Of a stretch of DNA of 56,659 nt, positions 34,102 through 43,236 are shown piece after piece (within the stretch, counting starts at the first letter, position 1; every line of letters starts with the position of its first letter). Source of the stretch: Planctomycetia bacterium (GTDB lineage Bacteria > Planctomycetota > Phycisphaerae > Phycisphaerales > SM1A02). The translations under genes and the position numbers were made by a program. Location of the stretch: positions 1 through 56,659 of the forward strand of contig SYGP01000030.1 of assembly GCA_005799495.1 (NCBI GenBank). The letters run 5' to 3'. The notes under the pieces were generated by a model. The model ran no database searches, was not told the DNA's origin, and saw nothing but the letters and a program-made list of their open reading frames with translations.

Positions 34102-35307
34102 TCAGCGCCGCTCGAAGAGCAGCGCGAGACCCTGCCCGACACCCACGCACAGCGCGGCAATGCCACGCTCCGCATCGCGCCGCTTCATTTCATGCAGCAG
34201 GGTGGTCGCCAGCCGCGCACCGCTCGCCCCGAGCGGATGCCCGATCGCGATCGCACCACCGTTCACATTCACCCGCGATGGGTCGAGGGCAAGTTCGCGC
34301 ACGCACGCCACTGCCTGCGCGGCGAATGCCTCGTTGATCTCAAAGAGATCGACCGAGGCAGCCGTGATGCCCGCACGCTCGAGCAGCGACTGGATTGCAG
34401 GCACCGGGCCGATGCCCATCTGTGCCGGATCCACCCCGACCGCGCACCCGCGCCCGACGAAGCCAAGGGGCGTCAACCCAAACTGTGCTGCTTTCGACGC
34501 ATCCATCAGCAGCAGCGCGGCCGCGCCATCGTTGACGCCAGACGAGTTGCCTGCGGTCACGCTGCCGTCCTCCGCCTTGGTGAATGCGGGCTTCAGGGCT
34601 GCGAGTTTCTCGAGTGTGGTATCGGCGCGCGGATGCTCGTCGGTGTCGAACACCAGCGCCGGTCGCTTGCCTTGTGGAATCTCCACCGGCACGATCTCGT
34701 CACGGAAGCGACCCGCAGCGTTCGCTGCCGCCCAACGCCGCTGACTCTCGAGCGCGAATTGGTCCTGGTCGCTGCGGCTGACATGGAACGCACGCGCAAC
34801 ATTCTCGGCTGTTTCTCCCATCGAAAAGGGATGATGCATGGCACTCAGCCGCGGATTCACGAAGCGCCATCCGATCGTGGTGTCATGCATCTCCTGCCCA
34901 CGCCCAAACGGTTGGTCAGCCTTCGACAGCACAAGTGGCGCACGACTCATCGACTCGACTCCGCCCGCAATGATCACATCCGCCGATGCAGACTCGATCA
35001 TGCGCGCAGCCACATGCACTGCCTCAAGCCCCGATGCACAGAGGCGGTTCACGGTCGCGCCCGGAACGCGCACGGGAAGTCCCGCAAGGAGCGCCGCCAT
35101 CCGCGCCACATTGCGGTTGTCTTCGCCTGCCTGATTCGCAGCACCGAAATACACATCGTCCACAAGATCCGCACCAACTTTTGCGCGATCGAGTACGGCG
35201 CGAATCACATGCGCAGCCAGATCATCAGGGCGCACACACGACAGCGTTCCCCCGTATCGCCCGACAGGTGTGCGGACGGCTGCAATGACGGCTGCGCGGC
35301 GGGGCAT
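34102..35307 (-). CDS. thiolase, PcaF-like (3-oxoadipyl-CoA / acetyl-CoA C-acyltransferase)
   Basis: 401 residues. Nucleophile Cys90 in [21 protein letters not shown] with the His, and a second Cys in ALCVGVGQG. The N-terminal half has [24 protein letters not shown], a run typical of beta-ketoadipyl-CoA thiolase (PcaF), which cleaves 3-oxoadipyl-CoA to succinyl-CoA and acetyl-CoA. [13 protein letters not shown] is present near residue 325. It converges on the aminotransferase gene with 29 nt between stops, so it is not in the operon but completes the same pathway. It starts 71 nt from the divergent pyrE. Confidence 0.9.
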   Translation of the reverse strand: MPRRAAVIAAVRTPVGRYGGTLSCVRPDDLAAHVIRAVLDRAKVGADLVDDVYFGAANQAGEDNRNVARMAALLAGLPVRVPGATVNRLCASGLEAVHVAARMIESASADVIIAGGVESMSRAPLVLSKADQPFGRGQEMHDTTIGWRFVNPRLSAMHHPFSMGETAENVARAFHVSRSDQDQFALESQRRWAAANAAGRFRDEIVPVEIPQGKRPALVFDTDEHPRADTTLEKLAALKPAFTKAEDGSVTAGNSSGVNDGAAALLLMDASKAAQFGLTPLGFVGRGCAVGVDPAQMGIGPVPAIQSLLERAGITAASVDLFEINEAFAAQAVACVRELALDPSRVNVNGGAIAIGHPLGASGARLATTLLHEMKRRDAERGIAALCVGVGQGLALLFERR

Positions 35308-35378
35308 TCGAGGATGGTAAGTCCACGGAAACGGCGCGGAGACGGGAGTTCGGGCAGAGGAGCGGTTACGCTTGCACC

Positions 35379-36047
35379 ATGGATCTGAGCCAGCGTCGAT
35401 TCATCGACTTCATGGTGGGTGCAGGAGTTCTCTCCTTCGGCGACTTCACCACGAAGAGCGGTCGCAAGACCCCGTACTTCGTGAACACGGGTCGCTACCA
35501 CAGCGGGTCCCAGCTCGTGGAGCTCGGGCGGGCGTACGCGGACGCGATCGAGCGCTCCTTCCCCCATGACTTCGATTGCCTGTTCGGGCCTGCGTACAAG
35601 GGCATCCCCCTGGTCGTGGCGGTGGCAATGGCATTTGCGGAGCGAGGTCGCGAGATCGACTTCTGCTTCAACCGCACGGAAGCCAAGGACCATGGCGAGG
35701 GAGGGGTCATCGTCGGGCGCACGCTTCAGGATGGTGATCGAGTACTCATCATCGAAGATGTCACCACGGCGGGAACATCGATCCGTGAGACCGTGCCTCT
35801 GTTGCGTGCATCGGCTCGCATTGTGCTTGCGGGGCTCGTTGTCTCCGTCGATCGACAGGAGCGTGCGAGCGATGCATCCTCGCGCACCGCGCTCGAGGAG
35901 GTCGGAGCGGAGTTCGGCATGCCCACGGCTGCGATCGTCACCATCGATGAAGTTGTGGCGCACCTCGGGGCGCGGCTGACGGATGCAGACCGTGCCCGAA
36001 TCGCCGAGTACCGCGCGCGATATGGCGCCGTGTCACCTGCCGCGTAG
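35379..36047 (+). CDS. pyrE: orotate phosphoribosyltransferase
   Basis: 222 residues, normal for PyrE. Makes orotidine monophosphate from orotate and PRPP in pyrimidine synthesis. The PRPP-binding motif [13 protein letters not shown] occupies residues 122-134; GPAYKGIPL (70-78) and the mobile-loop region around EAKDHGEGG (101-109) are conserved. The start ATG is preceded by a divergent gap of 71 nt to the thiolase. The 3' end is 12 nt before a thioesterase gene. Confidence 0.94.
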   Translation: MDLSQRRFIDFMVGAGVLSFGDFTTKSGRKTPYFVNTGRYHSGSQLVELGRAYADAIERSFPHDFDCLFGPAYKGIPLVVAVAMAFAERGREIDFCFNRTEAKDHGEGGVIVGRTLQDGDRVLIIEDVTTAGTSIRETVPLLRASARIVLAGLVVSVDRQERASDASSRTALEEVGAEFGMPTAAIVTIDEVVAHLGARLTDADRARIAEYRARYGAVSPAA

Positions 36048-36059
36048 GCTTTCACCACA

Positions 36060-36500
36060 GTGACAGCCACTTCGTTCCAGACCAGCCGCACCGTGCAGTT
36101 CAGCGAGACGGATCTCGCCGGCGTGATGCACTTCTCGAACTACTTTCGCTGGATGGAGGACGCGGAGCATGCGTTCCTGCGCGCCAAGGGGCTGCAGCCG
36201 TTGACCACCGTTGGGGAGTCCACGATCGGCTGGCCCAGGGTCCAGTGCGCCTGCGAGTTCAGGAAGCCGCTGCGCTTTGGCGATGCAGTCGATTTGTCCC
36301 TGCGCGTGATCAGAGTCGGCGACCGATCTATCGAGTACTCCGTCGACTTCGCCGTGAACGACATGGTGGCGGCGCGAGGCACGGTGACGGTCGCGTGCTG
36401 TGAGATGGGACAAGGAACGCTGCGCGCAGCCGCAATCCCACGAGATTTCCGTTCGCTCCTCGAATCGTGCGTGGACCCAGCGGCTGCGTCGCGTTCGTGA
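36060..36500 (+). CDS. hotdog-fold acyl-CoA thioesterase (4HBT/YbgC-type)
   Basis: 146 residues from a GTG start. VQFSETDLAGVMHFSNYFRWMEDAEHAFL (13-41) holds the 4HBT-type active-site Asp (Asp18) and the Gly-Val-Met-His-Phe variant of the family motif, then FRKPLRFGDAVDL. Such enzymes hydrolyse short or aromatic acyl-CoA thioesters. It follows pyrE closely and may share its transcript, with no evident metabolic link; the nearby CoA-based pathway at 29,874-35,307 is a possible connection. Confidence 0.85.
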   Translation: MTATSFQTSRTVQFSETDLAGVMHFSNYFRWMEDAEHAFLRAKGLQPLTTVGESTIGWPRVQCACEFRKPLRFGDAVDLSLRVIRVGDRSIEYSVDFAVNDMVAARGTVTVACCEMGQGTLRAAAIPRDFRSLLESCVDPAAASRS

Positions 36501-36511
36501 TGGAAGGGGTG

Positions 36512-37414
36512 TCAGGATCCCCATGCTCCGAGCAGCATTGTCAGATCGGCACCATCGACGATGCCGCTGAAGTCGATGTCAGCGGCGGTCGGTTCCGTGG
36601 ACCCCATGAGTCCAATCAGCGCAGCAAGATCCTGCCCGTCGATGATTCCGTCCATCGTCAAGTCGATTGCCGATCCGACGCTGAATGCCTGCGCACAGCC
36701 CGCACTCGGCCAGCCATGGACTTCCGATGTGTACGCGCCCACAACCAGTCCATCTGCTGCGAGGCACACGGAACTCCCGAACCCGCTGATCGACACACCG
36801 CTGCCGACCGCTGCATCTCCGACCACCGTTGCCACATCGAGCCACTCACCTGCCAAGTTCCGCCGAAAGAGGTGAACAGCACCCGCACCCAAGGACCTGC
36901 CGACATTCGTGCTGAACGCACCCACGGCGATCAATCCCGCCTCATCGTCGATGCTCGAACCCATGCCGTCCCCCGGGTGCCCGTCGATGCTCGAAAGCTT
37001 GCCTGCAAAGGCGAAAGTCCCATCGGCGGTTCGGTGATATGCATAGACCGCCCCTCGTCCAAACTCGCCGTCGACAACCGCATTCGGTGAGCCGCAGAAC
37101 ACGGTGTTTCCTACGGCATGCACGCGCGTTCCAAACTCGTTGTGTGCCGTCCCATCGGGCGCGATCAGTCGCTGCAGGAACGAGAATGTTCCATCCGCCT
37201 GACGGCGAAAGACAACAACCGACCCTTGGTTGACTTGGGTTCCGACATCGTCCCAAAGCGCCCCCACAAAGAGCGTGTCTCCTCGCAGCGCCATATCGAA
37301 GCCAAAGACATCAAAGGCTGCGCCGTTCGGATCGACAAGCTGCTGTGTCTGCTGCCAAACACCCGCGGTCGACCCCAGCGGGCGTGTCGCACCAAATGGC
37401 ACTGATCGCAACAC
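36512..37414 (-). CDS. FG-GAP-repeat exported protein with dockerin-like repeats (N-terminus displaced)
   Basis: This frame codes for 300 residues of repeated FG-GAP-like blades: AFDVFGFDMALRGDTLFVGA, then NEFGTRVHAVGNTVFCG, then DGMGSSIDDEAGLIAVGA and SISGFGSSVCLAADGLVVGA. The C-terminus has two dockerin-like motifs (MDGIIDGQDLAALIGLMG, FSGIVDGADLTMLLGAWG). It has no signal peptide of its own; one is found in another frame immediately upstream (37311-37550). The first blade looks joined across frames, with about nine residues of the blade missing, so the gene is probably broken or its sequence contains an indel. It lies convergent to the thioesterase gene. Confidence 0.75.
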   Translation of the reverse strand: MLRSVPFGATRPLGSTAGVWQQTQQLVDPNGAAFDVFGFDMALRGDTLFVGALWDDVGTQVNQGSVVVFRRQADGTFSFLQRLIAPDGTAHNEFGTRVHAVGNTVFCGSPNAVVDGEFGRGAVYAYHRTADGTFAFAGKLSSIDGHPGDGMGSSIDDEAGLIAVGAFSTNVGRSLGAGAVHLFRRNLAGEWLDVATVVGDAAVGSGVSISGFGSSVCLAADGLVVGAYTSEVHGWPSAGCAQAFSVGSAIDLTMDGIIDGQDLAALIGLMGSTEPTAADIDFSGIVDGADLTMLLGAWGS

Positions 37415-37550
37415 GATGCCCAGTGCCAGACATCGTCACGCCGAAGAGATCGTCCTGAGCGGGGGATGGTGCCGAGAGCAACTGCCCGTCTGCGGAGGTG
37501 GCAGCGGTCAATAGCAGGCAACTGAGACTCGTCAAAGTACGAGGAGGCAT
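37311..37550 (-). pseudogene. displaced signal peptide and first blade of the FG-GAP gene
   Basis: A 79-residue reading frame beginning with a signal peptide (TLTSLSCLLLTAATSADG), then the start of a blade: AQDDLFGVTMSGTGHRVAIS and a GVDRG turn. After this the frame is unconserved, while the other frame resumes with AGVWQQTQQLVDPNG. This is the pattern expected when one blade lost about 28 nt. Read together, both frames make one exported protein of about 340 residues. Confidence 0.6.
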
Positions 37551-37743
37551 GGCCGAATCAACGGAAGATCAACGCGACAGCGAAGTATCAGGAGCGGTGC
37601 CGAGGAGTCAAACCGAATACGGCAAAATCCCATAATCGTCGCAAGTCGAGGGCGATAAGCGCATCGTGGGCGAGTTCGGCCCAATGCCGTTGAACAGTTC
37701 AGCCCAATACGCTTGGACCTCTGCCGCTATCATCTTCGGAGTC

Positions 37744-37817
37744 GGGCGATTAGCTCAGCTGGCTAGAGCACACGCATCACACGCGTGGGGTCACTGGTTC
37801 GAATCCAGTATCGCCCA
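37744..37817 (+). tRNA. tRNA-Val (anticodon CAC)
   Basis: A 74-nt cloverleaf: acceptor GGGCGAT/ATCGCCC perfectly paired, D arm GCTCAGCTGGCTAGAGC, anticodon stem CACGC/GCGTG with loop ATCACAC (anticodon CAC), and T arm ACTGG-TTCGAAT-CCAGT. Discriminator A; CCA is not encoded. Reads GUG. The 194 nt between it and the FG-GAP gene hold nothing else that I can see. Confidence 0.95.
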
Positions 37818-37849
37818 TTGATTCGTTCCCCCCGTCGGTTCACCGGCAC

Positions 37850-39136
37850 CTATTCGGCGCATGACTTCGGCTCCGGTGACTTCGACACCCGATCCGAGCT
37901 GCTTCCGTACGAACTGAGATGCGCGAGCCCGAGGAGCGCGGCGATCGCTGCGCCGCAGAAGTAGGTGCGATAGAGCGGTGTGGACTCCGGAACCAGCGTG
38001 GTCAGCGGAGGCAACACCAGGAGGAGCAGACCTCCAAGCGTCGCTGCACAACTGAGCAATCCAGCGCAAATGCCCGCACGCGCAACGGGAACACACCGCA
38101 GCGCAGACGCGACATTGATGGCAAGCACGGACGCTGATGCCCCCAACAACCCCACCACCGCCTGGCTTACCAGTGCATTCAACTGGATTGGGCTGAAGAG
38201 CCACACGCAGAGAGTCAGGAAGGCCAGTCCGGTGGTGATGCGTATCGGCACGCGAGTGCCAACGCGCGCCGCCCACAGCGCCAACAGCGGTGCTGCCACT
38301 CCCATTCCAATGTGGAACGCTCCGCATACGGCGCCCCACTCTTCGGGCGGCAATCGCCATACCACGCGCGCGACAAGGGCATTCCAAGCGCCGCCAAACG
38401 ACCAGAACACACCCCCCACGGCGAACGCGACCATCACACTGCTCCGGACTTCTCGAATGGCGAACAACTGAACGATCGCGGAGACGAACCCAGTCTGTTG
38501 AGGCGCAGACGCCGATCGCGACTGTTGCAGGCTTGGACTGCGCAGGCACCACCACACGAATGCCGCGATGGGCAGCGTGACTACGGGAACGATCCACATC
38601 GGTTCGCGCCAATCGCCTTTGCGTAGCGCTGAATCGCCTGCGATGCTTCCCACATATCCAGCCACACCGAATAGCGCGGTGATGACTCCCATCGCCAGCG
38701 TGACACCCCGCGCAGTCAGCATTCGGGCGGTTACGACCCCGAACATCGGCATGCCAAACGCGGCGGCAACGCCAATCGCGAGGCGCGATCCGGCGGCTGC
38801 GAGCAACGAAGCCGAGAGTGCAAAGCTCAGCGTTGCCAAGCCGCCAAGCAGTACGACGACTGTTGCAATGCCGCGTAGCCCATGACGGTCCACCAAGCGC
38901 CCGGCAAAAACTGGTAGCAATGCCAGTGGCACGAAGTAGATGCTCGAAATCACGCTGAACTCGATGGAGTCGAGTTCCAGATCGTCACGCATCAATCGCC
39001 CAATCACTCCAAATGTGGCGCCCGACACAGCGAATGATGCCGGAATAATCGCAACCGCCGAGCAGGTGAGGATCGCCGCCCACGGCGAGAGCGGATCCTT
39101 GAAAAATCTTGACTGGGCTGCGGGCTGCTCGCTCAC
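37850..39136 (-). CDS. MFS transporter
   Basis: About 428 residues from the GTG at 39136; an ATG at 39274 would extend it into the transposase remnant and is less likely. Twelve membrane segments can be traced, starting with ILTCSAVAIIPASFAVSG. The loop 2-3 motif is GRLVDRHGLRG. The N-terminal half is closely packed with Gly and Ala. Family assignment within MFS is not possible by eye; oxalate/formate or nitrate type carriers have similar layout. The protein ends in a soluble Ser-rich tail. Confidence 0.8.
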   Translation of the reverse strand: MSEQPAAQSRFFKDPLSPWAAILTCSAVAIIPASFAVSGATFGVIGRLMRDDLELDSIEFSVISSIYFVPLALLPVFAGRLVDRHGLRGIATVVVLLGGLATLSFALSASLLAAAGSRLAIGVAAAFGMPMFGVVTARMLTARGVTLAMGVITALFGVAGYVGSIAGDSALRKGDWREPMWIVPVVTLPIAAFVWWCLRSPSLQQSRSASAPQQTGFVSAIVQLFAIREVRSSVMVAFAVGGVFWSFGGAWNALVARVVWRLPPEEWGAVCGAFHIGMGVAAPLLALWAARVGTRVPIRITTGLAFLTLCVWLFSPIQLNALVSQAVVGLLGASASVLAINVASALRCVPVARAGICAGLLSCAATLGGLLLLVLPPLTTLVPESTPLYRTYFCGAAIAALLGLAHLSSYGSSSDRVSKSPEPKSCAE

Positions 39137-39179
39137 AGCGGAAAGGGTAATGAACAGCCACCCGATTCCCGGACACCCC

Positions 39180-39386
39180 TCACCAGCAGGCTTGCCCTTT
39201 GCGCCAAGAAGCGGGCGTGACAGGGGTGCGCCGCGACTGGAGCTCGGCCTGCATGCCCGCGAGGGCCTCGTCACGCCACTGGGCGAACTTGCCTGGAATG
39301 ACGCCGACCCCTCGGCTGAGTGCGTCGGGCGTCTCGCCGCGGAAGATGCGCAGGACGATCTCCGCCTTGTGTCGTGGTTTCTTCAT
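39180..39386 (-). pseudogene. truncated transposase (IS3-like HTH protein) fragment
   Basis: The first about 55 residues resemble the helix-turn-helix protein that opens many IS3-family transposases: KKPRHKAEIVLRIFRGE, a middle G-V-I-P-G-K-F-A-Q-W-R-D-E-A-L and M-Q-A-E-L-Q-S-R. The frame then leaves conservation at about RTPVTP and stops, with no DDE catalytic part. Just upstream on the other strand begins the exported class V aminotransferase, whose codon use differs from its neighbours. Probably the scar of an insertion-sequence event. Confidence 0.7.
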
Positions 39387-39465
39387 GGTGTCGTGCAGTG
39401 TGCCCTCGAGTCCCACACGGGTGTCTCAGGAAACCGTGCAGCGCAGCAGGGGTAGGATCCGCGTC

Positions 39466-41007
39466 ATGCAGAAGCGCGGCAGCGTCCTTTCAATTGCCGG
39501 CGTCTTCCTCGCGCTGTGCGCGCTCGGCGGTGCGCAGGAATCGACCGTCGGCCCTCGGGTCGCCGCGTACGACGACTTCGTGCGCCGCTTCCCGGCATGG
39601 AGCACGACCGCGGCGCTTGACGGCCTGCGCGCCAGCGACTTCGCGCGGCTGGAACAGACGGGGCAGGTCTACTTGGACTACACCGGAGGGAACCTGTACG
39701 CCCTCCGACAACTCACGCAGCACGCGCGCGACCTGCAGGAGAACGTGTTCGGGAACCCGCACTCGGCCAACCCGAGTTCGCAGGCGTCGACGGACCAGGT
39801 GGAGCGCACTCGCGACGCCATCTTGGACTATTTCCGCGCGCCGCAAGACGAATACGAGCTCATCTTCACGCCCAACGCCTCCGGCGCGCTGCGCCTGGTG
39901 GGCGAGAGCTATCCGTTCACGGCGGAGAGCCGACTGCTGCTGAGCACGGACAACCACAATTCGGTGCTGGGGATCGGCGAGTTCGCCAAGGCCGACCGCG
40001 CCGCGGTCGACTACGTGCCGCTCCAAGGCGACGACCTCCGGCTCGATACACAGGCGCTTGCCGAGAAGCTTGCCCAGCGTCACCCGGGCGGGCGCAGCCT
40101 TCTGGCCTACCCGGCACAGAGCAATTTCTCGGGCGTGAAGCATCCGCTCGAGATCATCGACCAGGCGCACGCCGCGGGGTGGGATGTGCTGCTCGATGCG
40201 GCGGCATTCGTGCCGAGCAACCGCCTGGATCTCTCGCGCTGGAAGCCCGACTTCGTGTGCATCTCGTTCTACAAGATGTTCGGCTACCCGACGGGCGTCG
40301 GGTGCCTCTTGGTGCGCAAGGAATCGCTGGCGCGCATGCGTCGGCCGTGGTTCGCCGGCGGCACCGTGGAGGTGGTATCCGTCGTCGCTCGCAGGCACCT
40401 CATGCGCCGCGACACGGCTGCGTTCGAGGACGGCACGATCGACTACCTCTCCATCCCGGCGGTGTCGCATGGGCTCCGCCTGATGGATGAGGTCGGGATC
40501 GACACAATCCGAACGCGCGTGGAATGCCTCACGGGATGGCTGCTTGCGACGCTCCCGACGCTGCGCCACTCCAACGGGGCGCCGCTCGTCAAGGTCCATG
40601 GACCGAAGGATGTGGTTTCGCGCGGCGGCACGGTGTCGTTCACCCTGCTCGACCCGGACGGGAAGGTCATCGACGTGGCTGCGGCGGGGGCGATCGCGAG
40701 CAAGGCGGGCATCTCGCTCCGGACGGGTGGCTGCTTCTGCAATCCGGGCGCCGGCGAGTCGGCCTTCGGCATCCGTGCGTCGGACGTCGGTGCGTTGCTC
40801 GATTCCTGCGCGAAGGACGGCGATCCGAACGTGCGCGACGAGATGTTCCGCCAGCATGGAATCCATGTGCTGCGTGCCTCGTTCGGCTGGGTCTCGAACT
40901 TCGCCGACGCGCAGGCGTTGGTTGCGTTCCTTCGCGGCTTCATCGATCAGCCGGCAGACCGCGTCGGCAGGATGGCCGATGCGTACCGAGGGCCTGAAAC
41001 GCCGTGA
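39466..41007 (+). CDS. exported class V aminotransferase (molybdenum-cofactor-sulfurase-like)
   Basis: About 513 residues. The N-terminus is a signal peptide (KRGSVLSIAGVFLALCALGG-AQES), odd for this usually cytoplasmic family. The catalytic fold is intact: YLDYTGGNLYALRQ near 70, GNPHSANPSS (97-106), FTPNASGALRLV, DHNSVLGI-like TDNHNSVLGI, DAAAFVPSN, and Lys270 in SFYKMFGYPTG. RTGGCFCNPGAGE with Cys423 and Cys425 resembles the MoCo sulfurase motif R-T-G-C-F-C-N-P-G. The substrate is a guess (cysteine or a related thiol). The ATG at 39466 follows the transposase remnant; the gene is perhaps acquired. Confidence 0.8.
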   Translation: MQKRGSVLSIAGVFLALCALGGAQESTVGPRVAAYDDFVRRFPAWSTTAALDGLRASDFARLEQTGQVYLDYTGGNLYALRQLTQHARDLQENVFGNPHSANPSSQASTDQVERTRDAILDYFRAPQDEYELIFTPNASGALRLVGESYPFTAESRLLLSTDNHNSVLGIGEFAKADRAAVDYVPLQGDDLRLDTQALAEKLAQRHPGGRSLLAYPAQSNFSGVKHPLEIIDQAHAAGWDVLLDAAAFVPSNRLDLSRWKPDFVCISFYKMFGYPTGVGCLLVRKESLARMRRPWFAGGTVEVVSVVARRHLMRRDTAAFEDGTIDYLSIPAVSHGLRLMDEVGIDTIRTRVECLTGWLLATLPTLRHSNGAPLVKVHGPKDVVSRGGTVSFTLLDPDGKVIDVAAAGAIASKAGISLRTGGCFCNPGAGESAFGIRASDVGALLDSCAKDGDPNVRDEMFRQHGIHVLRASFGWVSNFADAQALVAFLRGFIDQPADRVGRMADAYRGPETP

Positions 41008-41156
41008 ATGGAAGTCGTGGCGTGGCCGTACGCCGCCGCCGCTGATCGCCTTCCGCTGCCTACCAGAGCATCCGCCTTGACCGTACATTTCTCGGTCATG
41101 GCGGATTTTTTTCGCCCACATGTCCGACCTCGCAGTCGGTCGATCAAGAGGACTGA

Positions 41157-42245
41157 ATGAACCAGCCTGCCAATCGTCCTTCGGCTTCATGGGTGGGAGG
41201 ACTGCTGCTCCCGCTTGCGCTCGCGCTGGCGGCACAGGCGCAGTGGACCACGCCACCCGTCACCGCACCAGGACTTGAGTACCGCACATTTTGGAGCGCG
41301 TCCGCGCAGGCAACCGTCAGCTTCCATGTCTTTCTGCCCCCCGAGTACACCGCCAATCCAATCGAATCATTCCCGACCATCTATTGGCTCCACGGGAGCG
41401 GCAGCCCAACCGCTGGCATTCCGCAGGTCCGTTCGTGGTTCGCCAGCGCGATGGACCAAGGGCTCATCCCTCCAATGATCGTCGTGTTCCCCAACGGGAT
41501 TGGTTCAAGCATGTGGACCAACTCGAAGGATGGGCAGGTGCCGATGGAGTCAGTCGTCATCGACGACCTGATCCCGCATGTGGACAACGCATTTCGCACC
41601 GTCGCCTCTCGCCGAGGCAGAATCCTTGAGGGCTTCAGCATGGGCGGACATGGCGGGCGGTTGGCGCTTCGACGACCAGACCTGTTCGCGGCCGTATCCA
41701 TGCTCGGAGCAGGCCCGCTGCAACTCGACTTCATGAACGCTCCTGATGGAACGAATGTGCCGCCACGTACGCGAGCCGAGCTTTATGAATTGGTTTGGAG
41801 CAGCGACCCTGCCTATTACCTTGCGCAGCATCCTTGGACAATCGCCACGCAGCGCGCGGAGGCGCACATCGCCCTGTGTACGAAGGTCCGGATTGGGGTT
41901 GGAGCCATCGACGCGATGTATCAGCCGAATCAGGAGTTTCACCAACACCTGTTGGCGCTGCAGATCCCGCACCAGTTCGTCGAGGTCGCGGGCGTTGGGC
42001 ACTCTCCGCTCCTGACGCTTCAGGGGCTCGGACCGGACACATGGAACTTCTACCTCGAAGCGCTCGCAACACCATGTCGTGATGCCGCCGATGTGGACTG
42101 CAGTGGGGTCGTTGATGCACTGGACCTCGCCGTGGTATTGGCAGGCTGGGGTCCCGAGAGCGGCGCTGCGGATGTCAACGGAAGCGGCGCGGTCGATGGA
42201 GGTGATCTCGCACGAGTTCTCAGTGCGTGGGGGCCAGTTCCGTGA
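41157..42245 (+). CDS. exported esterase (esterase D/feruloyl esterase type) with dockerin-like repeats
   Basis: About 362 residues. Signal peptide to about AAQAQ (29). An alpha/beta hydrolase of the esterase D family: SFHVFLPPEY near 55-65, FPTIYWLHGSG (72-82), and nucleophile Ser161 in GFSMGGHGG. A late His in GVGHSPLLT suits the triad. The C-terminus carries two dockerin-like motifs (CSGVVDALDLAVVLAGWG, GSGAVDGGDLARVLSAWG). Probably a surface or secreted carbohydrate esterase. The 149 nt before it contain no gene that I recognise. Confidence 0.88.
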   Translation: MNQPANRPSASWVGGLLLPLALALAAQAQWTTPPVTAPGLEYRTFWSASAQATVSFHVFLPPEYTANPIESFPTIYWLHGSGSPTAGIPQVRSWFASAMDQGLIPPMIVVFPNGIGSSMWTNSKDGQVPMESVVIDDLIPHVDNAFRTVASRRGRILEGFSMGGHGGRLALRRPDLFAAVSMLGAGPLQLDFMNAPDGTNVPPRTRAELYELVWSSDPAYYLAQHPWTIATQRAEAHIALCTKVRIGVGAIDAMYQPNQEFHQHLLALQIPHQFVEVAGVGHSPLLTLQGLGPDTWNFYLEALATPCRDAADVDCSGVVDALDLAVVLAGWGPESGAADVNGSGAVDGGDLARVLSAWGPVP

Positions 42246-42290
42246 GCGGTGCCTGACGCCGCGTGCCGCCGTGATTCACCGCGGGAAGCG

Positions 42291-43175
42291 TCAGGGGCGA
42301 GAGATCTCGGGGTACGCCTCCGGACGGCGATCGCGATAGAACTGCCAGACGCTTCGCACCTGCTCGATCATTCCAAGATCGAGGTCGCTGATGAGCAACT
42401 CGTCGCGGTCTTCACTTGCCTGCGAGATGATTTCGCCGCGTGGGTTCACGAAGTAGCTGGTGCCGTAGAAGTGCCCGATGTTCCACGGGGCTTCGGTGCC
42501 AACGCGGTTGATGCACCCCATGAAATAGCCGTTCGCCACCGCATGCGCAGGCTGTTCGATCTTCCAGAGGTATTGGCTCAGGCCCGCGACAGTCGCGCTT
42601 GGATTGAAGACGATCTCCGCCCCATTCAATCCGAGGCAGCGAGCGCCCTCAGGGAAGTGACGGTCATAGCAGATGTACACGCCCACCTTTGCGTACTTGG
42701 TCTGGAACACTGGATATCCCCCAGTGCCTGGCTTGAAGAAGAACTTCTCCCAGAAACCGGGATTCACCTGGGGAATGTGCTGCTTGCGATACTTCCCGAG
42801 GTAGGTGCCGTCCGCGTCATAGACCGCTGCAGTGTTGTAGTAAACGCCGCTCATCTCGCGCTCGTAGACAGGCACCACGCATGCCATCGAGTACTGCTTG
42901 CAAATGCTCGCCACGCGATTCGTGGTCGGTCCGGGCACCGCTTCTGCGGCTTCGTACCAACGCGGGTCTTGGCTCGGGCAGAAGTACGGACCGTTGAAGA
43001 TCTCTTGCAGGCAAAGGATCTGCACACCCTTCTTACCCGCGTCCTCGATCATCGGAATGTGCTTCTCAACCATCGCTTCCTGGATCTCAGGCACGGGCCG
43101 CGTGACATCGCTCAGGGCATTGCTGCACTGGATCAGCCCACAGCGGACGATGTTCCTCTGCATCTTCATGGTCAT
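42291..43175 (-). CDS. nitrilase-superfamily amidohydrolase (beta-ureidopropionase / N-carbamoylputrescine amidase type)
   Basis: About 294 residues. The catalytic triad is seen: Glu58 (LQEIF), Lys131 (KYRKQHIP) and Cys169 (YICYDRHFPE). The run N-P-S-A-T-V-A-G-L-S-Q-Y-L-W and the G-F-W-E-K-F-F-F-K-P-G region match the branch that contains beta-ureidopropionase and N-carbamoylputrescine amidase. It would release CO2 and ammonia from a carbamoylated amine. No dihydropyrimidinase or agmatine deiminase gene lies beside it. Its 3' end lies 45 nt from that of the convergent esterase gene. Confidence 0.88.
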   Translation of the reverse strand: MTMKMQRNIVRCGLIQCSNALSDVTRPVPEIQEAMVEKHIPMIEDAGKKGVQILCLQEIFNGPYFCPSQDPRWYEAAEAVPGPTTNRVASICKQYSMACVVPVYEREMSGVYYNTAAVYDADGTYLGKYRKQHIPQVNPGFWEKFFFKPGTGGYPVFQTKYAKVGVYICYDRHFPEGARCLGLNGAEIVFNPSATVAGLSQYLWKIEQPAHAVANGYFMGCINRVGTEAPWNIGHFYGTSYFVNPRGEIISQASEDRDELLISDLDLGMIEQVRSVWQFYRDRRPEAYPEISRP

Positions 43176-43236
43176 CGCGAGCAGTCAAGGATATTCAAAC
43201 GCATGGAAACAGTTCGAGCCCGCTAGCCTGCGCCGC

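Noticed and set aside
37791-38612. A minus-strand reading frame overlapping the tRNA-Val
   Set aside because: It runs into the tRNA gene and over the MFS gene in another frame; shadow of the MFS coding sequence.
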